From positions 1-42,514 of IMG/VR virus record IMGVR_UViG_3300044846_000322: DNA of 42,514 nucleotides; one strand, 5' to 3'. Positions 1 through 6,349 of this stretch are shown here, one piece after another. Numbering within the stretch: position 1 is the stretch's first letter; each line of letters starts with the position of its first letter. Under the pieces are notes generated by a model, which saw only the letters and a program-made list of their open reading frames with translations, searched no databases and was not told the origin of the DNA. Both the position numbers and the translations under genes were made by a program. The stretch is from a virus.

Positions 1-1
1 T

Positions 2-568
2 TTAGTCCCACCATTCGGCAGAGTGTCTTTTAAGAATCTCAAATATTAGATCATCAGCTTTTTGTTGACGTATCATACCCATATATAAAGAAATGGTTTC
101 TTTCTCTTCTAAACGTGAATGATGAGAATACTTTTTTAAAGCAGCTCGTTTAGCTGCTGGATACTTAGCAACATATTCATCTAAGTTTTCAGATAGTGCA
201 TCACCAAGTATATCTTCATCATTGAGAACTATATAATCATAGCGTTCTAATTGATAATATTCAGTATGCTTACGTTCTAAAAGATTAAGTACTACTGTCA
301 TCCAGTAGTTATCTCTGTCTATATTTACATGTCTATTTTCTGATACTAGATGAGCTCTATGAAATTCAAGTTTCTTTTGTAAAAGCTTAGTGATATAGTA
401 ATCATCCCAATGCCTATCTTTCCAAATAGTTGGAAACCATATAATTAGACTGTATATAGATGTAAAGAATTCTTTTATACGCCAATGCATATATCTTTGC
501 CATTTATACCTTGGTACATCCCAAGCTGTATCTTTAGGAATAGGTAATTTAGTATACTGTTTCATCAT
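2..568 (-). CDS. Uncharacterised phage protein ending in WWD
   Basis: A complete 188-residue leftward frame closing with TAA at 2-4. The product is rich in Trp, Tyr and charged residues. It has a basic, aromatic N-terminal third (a hydrophobic stretch around residues 40-47), a central helix-rich part and a C-terminal segment ending in Trp-Trp-Asp. This arrangement, with the conserved 'W-D-x-x-Y' motif near residue 55 and the terminal WWD, resembles a family I recall from many large phages, with no known role. The first two codons are both ATG, so either may start. The start overlaps the 3' end of the next leftward gene by about 17-20 bases, so the two are probably translationally coupled. Confident as a gene; no function assigned. 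Confidence 0.75.
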   Translation of the reverse strand: MMKQYTKLPIPKDTAWDVPRYKWQRYMHWRIKEFFTSIYSLIIWFPTIWKDRHWDDYYITKLLQKKLEFHRAHLVSENRHVNIDRDNYWMTVVLNLLERKHTEYYQLERYDYIVLNDEDILGDALSENLDEYVAKYPAAKRAALKKYSHHSRLEEKETISLYMGMIRQQKADDLIFEILKRHSAEWWD

Positions 569-827
569 CTAAGTGTTTAGCTATTTCTAATAAAGATTTT
601 ACATGAGATTTATCTAAGATAAATTCATCCCATGCACCATACTGAGATTTATATCCAAATATGTACTTAACTGCATACTTGACACGGTACAAAAAAGACC
701 GTCTTACTAGATGTACGTGAACAAATGCTTCTGGAGGAAACATATCTCCACCTTTATCTAAATGTATTATCATTTGATGATCTGAGCTATAACAGCTACA
801 GAGTAATAATATAGACTTATCTTCCAT
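549..827 (-). CDS. Uncharacterised small phage protein
   Basis: A 92-residue protein starting at the ATG one base after the stop codon of the upstream leftward gene. An ATG 27 bases further upstream would overlap that gene and add nine residues not expected in the family. Residues 8-10 read C-S-C and are followed by a Ser/His-rich turn. The middle (V-H-V-H-L) looks like a beta strand, and the C-terminal half has the motif F-G-Y-K-S-x-Y-G-x-W-D-E-F. I recall that pattern from uncharacterised phage proteins, but no enzymatic motif is evident. It overlaps the next gene downstream and so belongs to a three-gene run (829-1260, this gene, 2-568). Confidence 0.75.
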   Translation of the reverse strand: MEDKSILLLCSCYSSDHQMIIHLDKGGDMFPPEAFVHVHLVRRSFLYRVKYAVKYIFGYKSQYGAWDEFILDKSHVKSLLEIAKHLDDETVY

Positions 828-828
828 T

Positions 829-1260
829 TTAATGTGTTTTAGGTTTCCAACCAATCATAGCTCGATCACCATTTGCTATTACGCAATTTCTGCATAAAAC
901 ACTTAACCAACCACTTGTTATACCAAGATCTTGTTCAGATCCACAGTCTTGACAAGTATAGTCACATAAGTGCTCAGCCATTTTAATCATACCTTCTACC
1001 ACCTCATCATGACCATCAGTATAAAAACGTAATCCTCCAAACTTTTCTTTCATTTGGCTACAGGTTACTTGAGCCGGTTTATACTGGCCATCTTTTGTAT
1101 AAGAAACATGATAATCAATATAGTGTTGTATACAAGCACATAGCTTATCTATAACTGGTAACCAGCCTTCTGGTACACCATGCCAGTTAACACCATTAGG
1201 GTTACCATTGTATGGCTCAAATATCTTAGGATACTTGTTAATAATATCTTCTGTTTTCAT
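829..1260 (-). CDS. Zinc-ribbon phage protein, function unknown
   Basis: A 143-residue protein. The N-terminal half contains G-V-P-E-G-W near residue 30. Its centre carries Q-M-K-E-K-F-G-G-L-R-F-Y (69-80), a signature I recognise from a widespread but uncharacterised phage family. Two CxxC pairs, C103/C106 and C123/C126, are spaced as in a four-Cys zinc ribbon. By family analogy the protein probably binds zinc and perhaps nucleic acid; that is inference. It is the first gene of a tightly packed leftward trio. A strong 12-bp hairpin lies 15 bases before the start codon, so expression may be set at the RNA level. Confidence 0.85.
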   Translation of the reverse strand: MKTEDIINKYPKIFEPYNGNPNGVNWHGVPEGWLPVIDKLCACIQHYIDYHVSYTKDGQYKPAQVTCSQMKEKFGGLRFYTDGHDEVVEGMIKMAEHLCDYTCQDCGSEQDLGITSGWLSVLCRNCVIANGDRAMIGWKPKTH

Positions 1261-1275
1261 AATCTAAGTTTTAAA

Positions 1276-1306
1276 ATAGAGGATAGACATTATATCTATC
1301 CTCTAT
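1276..1306 (-). promoter_or_regulatory. 12-bp leader hairpin before the 829-1260 gene
   Basis: ATAGAGGATAGA (1276-1287) is a perfect inverted repeat of TCTATCCTCTAT (1295-1306) with a 7-base loop. Read leftward it is followed by TTTTAAAACT, so it could end transcripts from the non-coding island behind it. However, its base is only 15 bases from the start codon at 1260, which leaves no room for a promoter. It may therefore be a read-through terminator, a processing site or a 5' stabilising hairpin. The hairpin at 2836-2863 has the same geometry. Confidence 0.7.
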
Positions 1307-1771
1307 GGTTCGTTAATTACTTTTTCGGGGCACCATTGGAACGATTTACCGTCTGTTTATAAGTGCGTTCTGCTACACGTAACGTATAAGTAGCTTCCAT
1401 ACATGGAGATTTCATTAACTGCTCCCAAATATCCGGTTTTGTCGTGGCTCTCTACAGTGCAATACTAAGAGGACATTTCACGTGGCCGGTTTTATTGCCA
1501 CTGACTTCAATTTGGTAATGTCTTAAAAAAGGGTCTATCCAAGGGTTCCATAGTTCTTATGGGTCTAGTACTGTCCTGGGTTCTTTACTGTACTTTTACA
1601 GACGTCTCTGCTACTCGTCACCGAAGAAGCTCTTGTCCTGACTAATTTAGTTAATACACCACTTAGCTCCTCAGATCAGACCCTTTAATTAAATAGCTAC
1701 TATACTAAGCCAATGCGGGCGTAAAGCCGATGACTTACATGACGTTAATACAATCAGCTAATATCAATATA
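1307..1771. other. GC-richer non-coding island with broken frames
   Basis: No intact gene longer than about 33 codons is visible on either strand across roughly 465 bases, and base composition is clearly less AT-rich than in the flanking genes. The leftward strand has a 32-codon ATG frame (1317-1415). Upstream, the same frame reads like protein (Trp/Pro/His-containing, low Lys/Asn) but is broken by TAG at 1452-1454 and by further TAA, TAG and TGA codons up to about 1690. It may be a decayed gene or structured RNA whose translation merely looks plausible. A tRNA-like gene follows directly at 1772-1844. Confidence 0.5.
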
Positions 1772-1844
1772 TAGTCAGAACAGGACTTGAACCTGCATTT
1801 CTATGCAATATTGCACCGCTGTTACCAATTACAGCCACCTGACT
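1772..1844 (-). tRNA. tRNA-like gene with abnormal anticodon arm
   Basis: Leftward, 73 nt. The acceptor stem AGTCAGG/TCTGACT pairs in all 7 positions with one G-U. The D arm GCTG/CAGC has a loop containing TTGGTAA. The T arm is GCAGG-TTCAAGT-CCTGT, and the discriminator is A. The 21 bases between the D and T arms (1797-1817) cannot form a 5-bp stem with a 7-base loop in any register I tried. The best hairpins are GTGCA/TGCAT around ATAT, or TGCAT/ATGCA around AGAA. The amino-acid identity therefore cannot be assigned. It is either a decayed tRNA or a tRNA mimic. Confidence 0.65.
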
Positions 1845-1848
1845 ATAA

Positions 1849-2136
1849 TTATTTTAATATAATAGTTTTTCTAGTGTTACCCTTACCCATAAAGAGTCTA
1901 TCTATAATTCCCATAGATACAAGAGTATCTATACTTCTCTTTATAGATGACGGACTTGTTCCACATTCATCTGCCATGCGGTATACACTTACAATAAGTT
2001 CATTAGTTTGACTACCAGCAAACGTACATAGATATGCGTACAAGCCCTTGTCTTTCAAAGATAGCTCTGGATTTCTCATCACTTCATTAGAGACTTGACC
2101 AAAGCCTTTCTGTAAACGTGGATTTGTGCTTTTCAT
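1849..2136 (-). CDS. Winged-helix DNA-binding protein (HTH_36-like)
   Basis: A 95-residue protein. The opening segment with V-S-N-E-V-M-R-N-P-E-L-S-L-K-D-K-G-L-Y-A (15-34) is followed by a helix-turn-helix (S-V-Y-R-M-A-D-E-C-G-T-S-P-S-S-I-K-R, about 50-67) and a wing-like C-terminus. This resembles the N-terminal domain of phage and plasmid replication initiators or replisome organisers; here only the DNA-binding domain is present. It could be a small transcription regulator or a replication accessory protein. It stands alone, with a Bacteroidota-type promoter candidate in front of it and the tRNA-like gene directly downstream. Confidence 0.75.
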   Translation of the reverse strand: MKSTNPRLQKGFGQVSNEVMRNPELSLKDKGLYAYLCTFAGSQTNELIVSVYRMADECGTSPSSIKRSIDTLVSMGIIDRLFMGKGNTRKTIILK

Positions 2137-2174
2137 GCATCATGTATTGTGTGTAGTTTATGACTATTGTTATA

Positions 2175-2182
2175 CAAATATA
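2175..2182 (-). promoter_or_regulatory. Candidate Bacteroidota-type -7 box (TATATTTG)
   Basis: Leftward TATATTTG matches the published Bacteroidota -7 consensus TAnnTTTG. A TTTG lies 22 bases further upstream inside the 2193-2222 hairpin, near the usual 19-21-base spacing. It sits 39 bases before the start of the gene at 2136. Assignment rests on motif match only. Confidence 0.4.
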
Positions 2183-2192
2183 GTAGAAAAAA

Positions 2193-2222
2193 TGTAGAGG
2201 TGGTCAAAGACCTACCCCTACA
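2193..2222 (-). terminator. Rho-independent terminator, leftward
   Basis: An imperfect inverted repeat (TGTAG.GGT.G against C.ACC.CTACA) with a short A-rich loop, followed leftward by six T residues (A2187-2192 on the + strand). It lies 20 bases beyond the stop codon of the 2242-2820 gene and should end that transcript. Confidence 0.7.
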
Positions 2223-2241
2223 AACTACTAACTAACCCTAA

Positions 2242-2820
2242 TCAAAGATAGTCCTTTAAGAAATCATCTACATTAAAGTCACCGTCTGGACGACTGCTTA
2301 ACTTTTTTGTTATTAATTTTAAATATGTGTCAAAGTTATAAAGTGAACTTTTAACAATAGATATCCTCTTAATGGTTGTGTTAACTGTAATATTATCTAT
2401 TTCATCCTCTTCTTTACTATTATTTTCTTCGTCTTCTTGTTTTTCTTTAAGATCCATCATCAAGTTAATAATACTTAACTTAATTTTATCTTCTTTAGAC
2501 TGAGACGATGAATTTAAATACTTATACCTACTATATGCTTCCATAGCCATACGTTGATGACCATAAAAGGTAAGTAAAGTGTATTCATATTCTAATGGAT
2601 CGTTGATCATTTTAAGACAACGTTGTAGGTCACCTGTAACGGTAGACATATCTTTAGGAGCATCATCTTCATCTTCAAATAACTCAGCTCTCTGTAGAGC
2701 ATTTGAGAAAGCTGCAAAGAAGATACGCTCACGGCATTTAGTTCTGATATAACCAGGAATATTCATAGCCTCATGAAATTCATCCTTATCATGGTTAAAA
2801 TCTCTTTCTTTTAGTAACAT
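2242..2820 (-). CDS. Acidic protein of unknown function
   Basis: A 192-residue protein that I do not recognise. The N-terminal 110 residues are predicted mainly helical, with a 'R-E-R-I-F-F-A-A-F-S-N-A-L' helix near residue 30 and several Tyr/Phe. A strongly acidic, low-complexity linker (about 125-145; runs of E, D, N, S) separates it from a C-terminal Lys/Leu-rich segment ending in D-D-F-L-K-D-Y-L. A short acidic, hydrophobic C-terminal tail like this often mediates protein contacts, but that is inference. The gene starts 15 bases after the hairpin at 2836-2863 and ends just before a terminator. Confidence 0.7.
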   Translation of the reverse strand: MLLKERDFNHDKDEFHEAMNIPGYIRTKCRERIFFAAFSNALQRAELFEDEDDAPKDMSTVTGDLQRCLKMINDPLEYEYTLLTFYGHQRMAMEAYSRYKYLNSSSQSKEDKIKLSIINLMMDLKEKQEDEENNSKEEDEIDNITVNTTIKRISIVKSSLYNFDTYLKLITKKLSSRPDGDFNVDDFLKDYL

Positions 2821-2835
2821 AGCTTTAGTTTTAAA

Positions 2836-2863
2836 AGAGAGAGGCCATTGCTAACCTCTCTCT
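2836..2863 (-). promoter_or_regulatory. 9-bp leader hairpin before the 2242-2820 gene
   Basis: AGAGAGAGG (2836-2844) pairs perfectly with CCTCTCTCT (2855-2863). Leftward it is followed by TTTAAAACT and the start codon, with exactly 15 bases between hairpin and ATG. The same spacing and nearly the same spacer are found at 1276-1306. It could be a weak terminator after the 2870-3241 gene or a leader control element. Confidence 0.65.
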
Positions 2864-2869
2864 ATTGGT

Positions 2870-3241
2870 TTAGTTAAACTTTTTAAACTTTAATACCAAA
2901 CTAGTTACTCCTTTGTCATTACGTAGCTCAAAAGAATTAATTGGAATGATAAACTCACCATGTTTAATGATGTTAGTTGTATTAACTACAGATTTATCAG
3001 TAGTCACTTTTACATCATTACTAACTTTCTTAGTATATCTTCTTTTAACTCTTCCAAGGTCTTTGTAGATAACTTTTTGATTACGTACATATTTATGCAC
3101 GGAATTAGTTGTTCTAGACAATTCTGCAGCTAATCCTTTAGCTACATTATAGTCAAACCTTAAATTACCATTGATATATGGCATTAATTTACTGATTTCT
3201 TCATTAGTGAAGAATTTACCTGGTTTTTGAATAGTACCCAT
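2870..3241 (-). CDS. Possible HTH/SANT-like protein, unknown
   Basis: A 123-residue basic protein. Residues 10-55 (F-T-N-E-E-I-S-K-L-M-P-Y ... A-A-E-L-S-R-T-T-N-S-V-H-K-Y-V) look like a small helical DNA-binding domain with a helix-turn-helix spacing resembling Myb/SANT-like phage regulators. A Lys/Arg-rich linker (60-75) and a beta-rich C-terminus follow. DNA binding is inferred from fold impression and charge only; no family is firmly recognised. It lies 21 bases downstream of the 3263-3664 gene and so probably shares its transcript. Confidence 0.7.
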   Translation of the reverse strand: MGTIQKPGKFFTNEEISKLMPYINGNLRFDYNVAKGLAAELSRTTNSVHKYVRNQKVIYKDLGRVKRRYTKKVSNDVKVTTDKSVVNTTNIIKHGEFIIPINSFELRNDKGVTSLVLKFKKFN

Positions 3242-3262
3242 TTTTGTTTATTTTATGATTGA

Positions 3263-3664
3263 TTAATGATTAAGAATCTTGTCTGCAATATAAGTGATAA
3301 ACTCTTCTGCAGTTTTTGTATCATCAGACATGTAGTCTTCTATTAAGATCATATCTTTGATACTATCTACCGAAAATGCGGAATGGTAGTTAACAGATAT
3401 ATGAGGTGTAGAATGATAAGAAGAAACACCTACATCAGATATTTTTGTAGAGAATTTATCCTCTATTTCTTTTCTAAGAACTTGTTTTTTAACTTCAAGC
3501 TCTTCAATCTTAGCAATAGTTAGTAATAACTCTTTATATAATTTGGAAGATTCCACCTTAGTTATAAGGATTTCGGAACTTCCTTTGTGACGAGCTACTA
3601 ATTCAGCTCTCACTTTCTCTGCTAATGCTTTAGCAATAGTTGGTGTCAGTTTTTTCTGTGACAT
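3263..3664 (-). CDS. Coiled-coil protein, unknown
   Basis: A 133-residue protein with no family recognised. Residues 1-85 are Lys/Glu/Leu-rich with heptad-like spacing (E-E-L-E-V-K-K-Q-V-L-R-K-E-I-E-D-K), so a dimeric coiled coil is likely. A His/Ser-rich turn (Y-H-S-T-P-H-I-S-V-N-Y-H) around 92-107 and a short acidic helical tail follow. It sits in a compact leftward run of small genes with 10-25-base gaps, which suggests one operon. Confidence 0.65.
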   Translation of the reverse strand: MSQKKLTPTIAKALAEKVRAELVARHKGSSEILITKVESSKLYKELLLTIAKIEELEVKKQVLRKEIEDKFSTKISDVGVSSYHSTPHISVNYHSAFSVDSIKDMILIEDYMSDDTKTAEEFITYIADKILNH

Positions 3665-3674
3665 GATTGTTTTT

Positions 3675-3902
3675 TTATGAATGATAAATTGATTGCAGGT
3701 CTACTATCTTTACTCTGTTACCCATTATAATCTCCACTCTATTAGAGCGTCTATCTGCAAGAGAAGACACATGGAGTTCTTTACACCAGTTTATATATTC
3801 TGGTGTAATTGGTCTTGGTTTAAAAGAAGAATAGTTAGTTAGAACTAAAGGACACTCATCTGGTCCTTTAGTTCCTAATAATTGGTTTATTAACTTTTTC
3901 AT
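3675..3902 (-). CDS. Small unknown protein
   Basis: A 75-residue protein starting at MKKLINQLLG. An ATG eight codons earlier (3926) would overlap the end of the upstream gene and add a His/Asn-rich stretch, so the downstream start is preferred. It contains G-T-K-G-P-D-E-C-P-L near residue 10 and a V-K-I-V-D-L strand at the C-terminus. I see no known motif. It is packed between the 3913-4428 and 3263-3664 genes. Confidence 0.6.
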   Translation of the reverse strand: MKKLINQLLGTKGPDECPLVLTNYSSFKPRPITPEYINWCKELHVSSLADRRSNRVEIIMGNRVKIVDLQSIYHS

Positions 3903-3912
3903 ATGATGGTTT

Positions 3913-4428
3913 TTAAAATGATTCAATCATAGGTAGTAAAGTTAATGCTTGATCATATGAGTCAGCCCAGATCTTATAATCTTTAATGATCCACATAGAT
4001 TTACCTGTTGTGGTATTGATCTCGTCTGGAGGTGGAGGCATTGTATTATCAGCTACAGTAAAACCTGCACTGTCATACTCTGGTTCTTCGCTCATGCAAT
4101 ATGCATTAGGAACCTCACTCCATACAGACTCATCATTAAGGATGGCCACTGGTAACCATACAAAACCTGACTGTACACCATTAGGTGTTGGCGTCACTAT
4201 GTTATTCTTTATAAGAAAGTCTAACATACCCTCATTTTCTGAGTAGTCTTTGATTAGCACTTCGTTATCAGCTAGAAGAACATGATCTATGTTCACTGTA
4301 GCTGTTGCATAGGGTTGACCATCAATAGCATCTAGGATCTGTATAGCAGTACGCCCATTGGCATACTTATCTAGTTTTACAGTTACACTGTAAGTCTGCT
4401 CGTGAGCAGTTAATTTAAATACTTTCAT
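3913..4428 (-). CDS. DUF4313-like N-terminal domain protein
   Basis: A 171-residue protein. Residues 1-95 (short beta strands with Y-A-N-G-R-T-A-I-Q-I-L-D-A, then a V-Q-S-G-F-V-W-L-P-V closing strand) resemble DUF4313-type proteins found on Bacteroidota mobile elements; this is recall, not a search. The C-terminal part holds an unrelated acidic Pro-rich linker (T-M-P-P-P-P-D-E) and a W-I-I-K-D-Y-K-I-W-A strand. No catalytic motif is visible, and the gene is probably an accessory function. It is the first gene of the 3263-4428 cluster. Confidence 0.65.
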   Translation of the reverse strand: MKVFKLTAHEQTYSVTVKLDKYANGRTAIQILDAIDGQPYATATVNIDHVLLADNEVLIKDYSENEGMLDFLIKNNIVTPTPNGVQSGFVWLPVAILNDESVWSEVPNAYCMSEEPEYDSAGFTVADNTMPPPPDEINTTTGKSMWIIKDYKIWADSYDQALTLLPMIESF

Positions 4429-4445
4429 GTTTAATGAATTAAGGG

Positions 4446-4613
4446 TTATATATAATTTTGTGGACGTTTTTTAGCTTTTGCAAAGTTAAACTCTACAATA
4501 AAGCATAATACAACTATGAACAACTGTGGTCTATCATAGCTAATACCGAATAGGATGGTGTTCTTAACAAACTTAAGAGACACAAACTTGTTACTGAATA
4601 ATGTTTTCTCCAT
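4446..4613 (-). CDS. Small basic protein with one hydrophobic helix
   Basis: A 55-residue frame with an ATG start and TAA stop. A basic N-terminus is followed by a hydrophobic stretch around residues 29-41 (P-Q-L-F-I-V-V-L-C-F-I-V-E-F) and a Lys/Arg-rich tail (A-K-A-K-K-R-P). This suggests a single membrane-associated helix with a cytoplasmic basic end. It sits 17 bases after the 3913-4428 gene's start and is oriented with its neighbours. Coding status is inferred from position and a codon pattern like the surrounding genes; function unknown. Confidence 0.5.
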   Translation of the reverse strand: MEKTLFSNKFVSLKFVKNTILFGISYDRPQLFIVVLCFIVEFNFAKAKKRPQNYI

Positions 4614-4633
4614 GATTAAGGATTTTTAAATGA

Positions 4634-4792
4634 TTAATGTTTCCAATAGTTTACTTTACCAACTACGCATCGGTATTGTTTTGGTGCATGATACTGTCTT
4701 TCAACTGCACATGATGACACCATTAACACTATAGTCATAGTTACAAGAAACCATATGACTAGTTCTAATACAGGATTGATACTCTTTTTCAA
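4634..4792 (-). CDS. Putative small lipoprotein, TTG start
   Basis: A 52-residue frame that has no ATG before the hydrophobic segment; TTG at 4790-4792 is the best start, giving a K-K N-terminus. Residues 11-25 are hydrophobic and end in V-S-S-C (25-28), a fit to a lipobox, so the mature protein would be a 25-residue lipid-anchored peptide beginning at Cys28. That could place it at the host envelope, for example in exclusion of other phages, but this is speculative. The non-ATG start lowers confidence. Confidence 0.45.
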   Translation of the reverse strand: MKKSINPVLELVIWFLVTMTIVLMVSSCAVERQYHAPKQYRCVVGKVNYWKH

Positions 4793-4873
4793 TATAATTG
4801 ATTTAGTGGTTAAGAATTATACAGATGTACCCCCTTTGATGTGATCTCCAGGGCTAACCATCCATACATAAGT

Positions 4874-5008
4874 TTAATATTGTTCTATTTGAGGGAAATA
4901 TTTTATAAAACTGATCCACCATAAGGTGAGACATGCCATGAGTGCTATTAGACCAGTATAGAATACGGTCCACTTGATTATGGATAAGATTATATATCTT
5001 CTTTTCAT
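4874..5008 (-). CDS. Single-pass small membrane protein
   Basis: A 44-residue protein starting at MKRRYIIL, four bases after the stop codon of the 5013-5249 gene. A longer in-frame start would lie inside that gene and is unlikely. A basic N-terminus (K-R-R) precedes a long hydrophobic segment (about residues 5-36; F-Y-T-G-L-I-A-L-M-A-C-L-T-L-W-W), typical of an inner-membrane protein with its N-terminus in the cytoplasm. No family is recognised. Confidence 0.55.
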   Translation of the reverse strand: MKRRYIILSIIKWTVFYTGLIALMACLTLWWISFIKYFPQIEQY

Positions 5009-5012
5009 AATA

Positions 5013-5249
5013 TTAGTCGCACCAGCTTCTACTACATGTTGGACAAGAGATGATATGTGTAGAGGAAGAGATCTTAAATGCTTCTTCTTCTCCATGTTTC
5101 TCTATTAGCATCTCAGACAATGTCTGAAGCTTACCGTACCTGTCATCTCTAACCCAACCATATGTATGGTTACAATTAGAAGATGCAAAGAAAGGAACCT
5201 TGTTAGTGTCACAATAGATCCTTTGATTATCGTAATGAATATTATCCAT
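5013..5249 (-). CDS. Small putative zinc-binding protein
   Basis: A 78-residue protein. C26 and H28 (N-C-N-H-T-Y-G-W) together with C69 and C72 near the C-terminus (C-P-T-C-S-R-S-W-C-D) could form a zinc knuckle. The middle is a charged helix (L-S-E-M-L-I-E-K-H-G-E-E-E-A-F). This resembles small zinc-finger proteins common in phage accessory regions; the role is unknown. It is followed within four bases by the small membrane protein at 4874-5008, suggesting coupled translation. Confidence 0.7.
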   Translation of the reverse strand: MDNIHYDNQRIYCDTNKVPFFASSNCNHTYGWVRDDRYGKLQTLSEMLIEKHGEEEAFKISSSTHIISCPTCSRSWCD

Positions 5250-5632
5250 TAGTATGTTGTTTAGAAGGTTAGAAATATATAGGTTTTGTGCTTCAACCTA
5301 CAAAGCCTCTGATCAATGAAGTAGACCAGATAAACTCCTTAAAGGACACCCTAATTTATCCAACTTACAGGTGTTGTGGCTGTCCCAAGAATCTCAAGGA
5401 TCCTCTTGGTTAGGAATAGATTATTTAGATTTGCTCCCAGGTTATCAACCTGCTGTTACCAAGTAACAGTACTTACCCATATGGCTATCACACCATTTCC
5501 TTTCATATTGGGCATACTATCTGTTGATTATACAGACCGTATCTTTAATGAGGTCATATTTGACCCCTCCATAACATAGTAGTAAGAGTTAACTATATAG
5601 TAGTATGTTAATGGGGTCATATATGAGCTCAC
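5250..5632. other. Non-coding island with hairpins and a tRNA-Ile-like arm
   Basis: There is no convincing gene here. AGGTTTTG (5281-5288) can pair with CAAAGCCT (5301-5308), or AGGTT (5281-5285) with AACCT (5295-5299), two competing hairpins. Leftward, 5437-5471 holds a D-arm-like CTG..TTGGTAA..CAG followed by an anticodon-like hairpin with loop TTGATAA (anticodon GAT, Ile). No T arm with a TTCRA loop or matching acceptor stem can be found, so it is not called as a tRNA gene. Composition is richer in G+C than in neighbouring genes. Confidence 0.45.
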
Positions 5633-5851
5633 TTAGAACACTTTCTCAAAATACTCTTCGTTCTTGATGTAGTATTCACGAGCCGGGAAGATGGCTAACC
5701 ACCAACCAAAGAACATAGTGTATCCTATGAACCATCCGTCAGATGTTATAACTTCTAAGTATGGTGTAAAGAACATACCTACTGTGGATAACATAAGGAA
5801 GAAGAAGATATAGGATACAAAGTAGATGACAATAAGCATGATAGATTTCAT
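5633..5851 (-). CDS. Two-helix small membrane protein
   Basis: A 72-residue protein. Two hydrophobic segments at about residues 3-29 and 41-55 are separated by a short polar loop (Y-L-E-V-I-T-S-D-G), and the C-terminus is charged (Y-Y-I-K-N-E-E-Y-F-E-K-V-F). The topology suggests a hairpin in the inner membrane with both ends on one side. It could be a holin-like or superinfection-related protein, but there is no evidence beyond topology, and no lysin gene is nearby. Confidence 0.6.
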   Translation of the reverse strand: MKSIMLIVIYFVSYIFFFLMLSTVGMFFTPYLEVITSDGWFIGYTMFFGWWLAIFPAREYYIKNEEYFEKVF

Positions 5852-5897
5852 GATTTAATGATTTAGTATGTGAATGGATAGAAAAAGAGCTTGTAGT

Positions 5898-6188
5898 TTA
5901 TGTAAAATGGCCCATCTTGCTCAAGGATCGGGTTGAAAACTGCCACTGTAAACAGCAGGCTAGATACTTTTCGGAACAATAATAGTAATAATAATAATGT
6001 ATTACCTTACCTATAACATCATAGAGCTCATCCGATCTGACATTACTGTCCAGATGTCTCTCCGTAAATAGGTGGTGACAGAAGTCAACCATATGTCTAC
6101 CGTTTGCAACCGTCATATGACGACTGTCTGTGAGCTGTATCTGTTGCTCAACAAAAACCCAGTTACAATACATCTTAATCTCTAACAA
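5898..6188 (-). CDS. Doubtful 96-residue frame with poly-Tyr tract
   Basis: An open leftward frame whose better start may be the ATG five codons in (MYCNWVF). Residues 14-62 look like ordinary protein with repeated R-H-M motifs, but a trinucleotide (ATT/ATA) repeat then encodes six Tyr in a row, and the C-terminus is atypical. It lies between non-coding islands. It may be a real, recently evolved gene or a chance frame across structured RNA; I give it less than even odds. Confidence 0.35.
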   Translation of the reverse strand: MLEIKMYCNWVFVEQQIQLTDSRHMTVANGRHMVDFCHHLFTERHLDSNVRSDELYDVIGKVIHYYYYYYCSEKYLACCLQWQFSTRSLSKMGHFT

Positions 6189-6254
6189 CCGGGAAGCTCA
6201 AGAGATGGAAGCAGAACAGCTGCACACTGGACAGTTATATACACCTGACAAGTA

Positions 6255-6349
6255 TGTCCGTAAGAATAGGTAAGAGGCAGAACGTTTCTGATACATCAGA
6301 CAGTATGAACGTTAACTGTTGTTCCTACATAGCCTATTCTCCAGGGACA
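6255..6349. ncRNA. Nested multi-helix RNA candidate
   Basis: The outer helix TGTCC (6255-6259)/GGACA (6345-6349) encloses AGAATAGG (6263-6270)/CCTATTCT (6333-6340). Inside, two copies of the self-complementary AACGTT (6281-6286, 6308-6313) can pair with each other around the hairpin TCTGA-TACA-TCAGA (6287-6300). Four mutually compatible perfect helices in 95 bases is more than AT-rich filler usually gives. No known RNA family is recognised. Confidence 0.5.

Noticed and set aside
1180-1362. Rightward 60-codon frame
   Set aside because: Antisense to the zinc-ribbon gene and across the leader hairpin; no support.
1317-1690. Stop-codon recoding (amber suppression) as explanation for a broken frame
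   Set aside because: TAG, TAA and TGA all interrupt the frame, while every other gene in the window uses the standard code with all three as stops.
1787-2011. Rightward 74-codon frame
   Set aside because: Antisense to the tRNA-like gene and the winged-helix gene.
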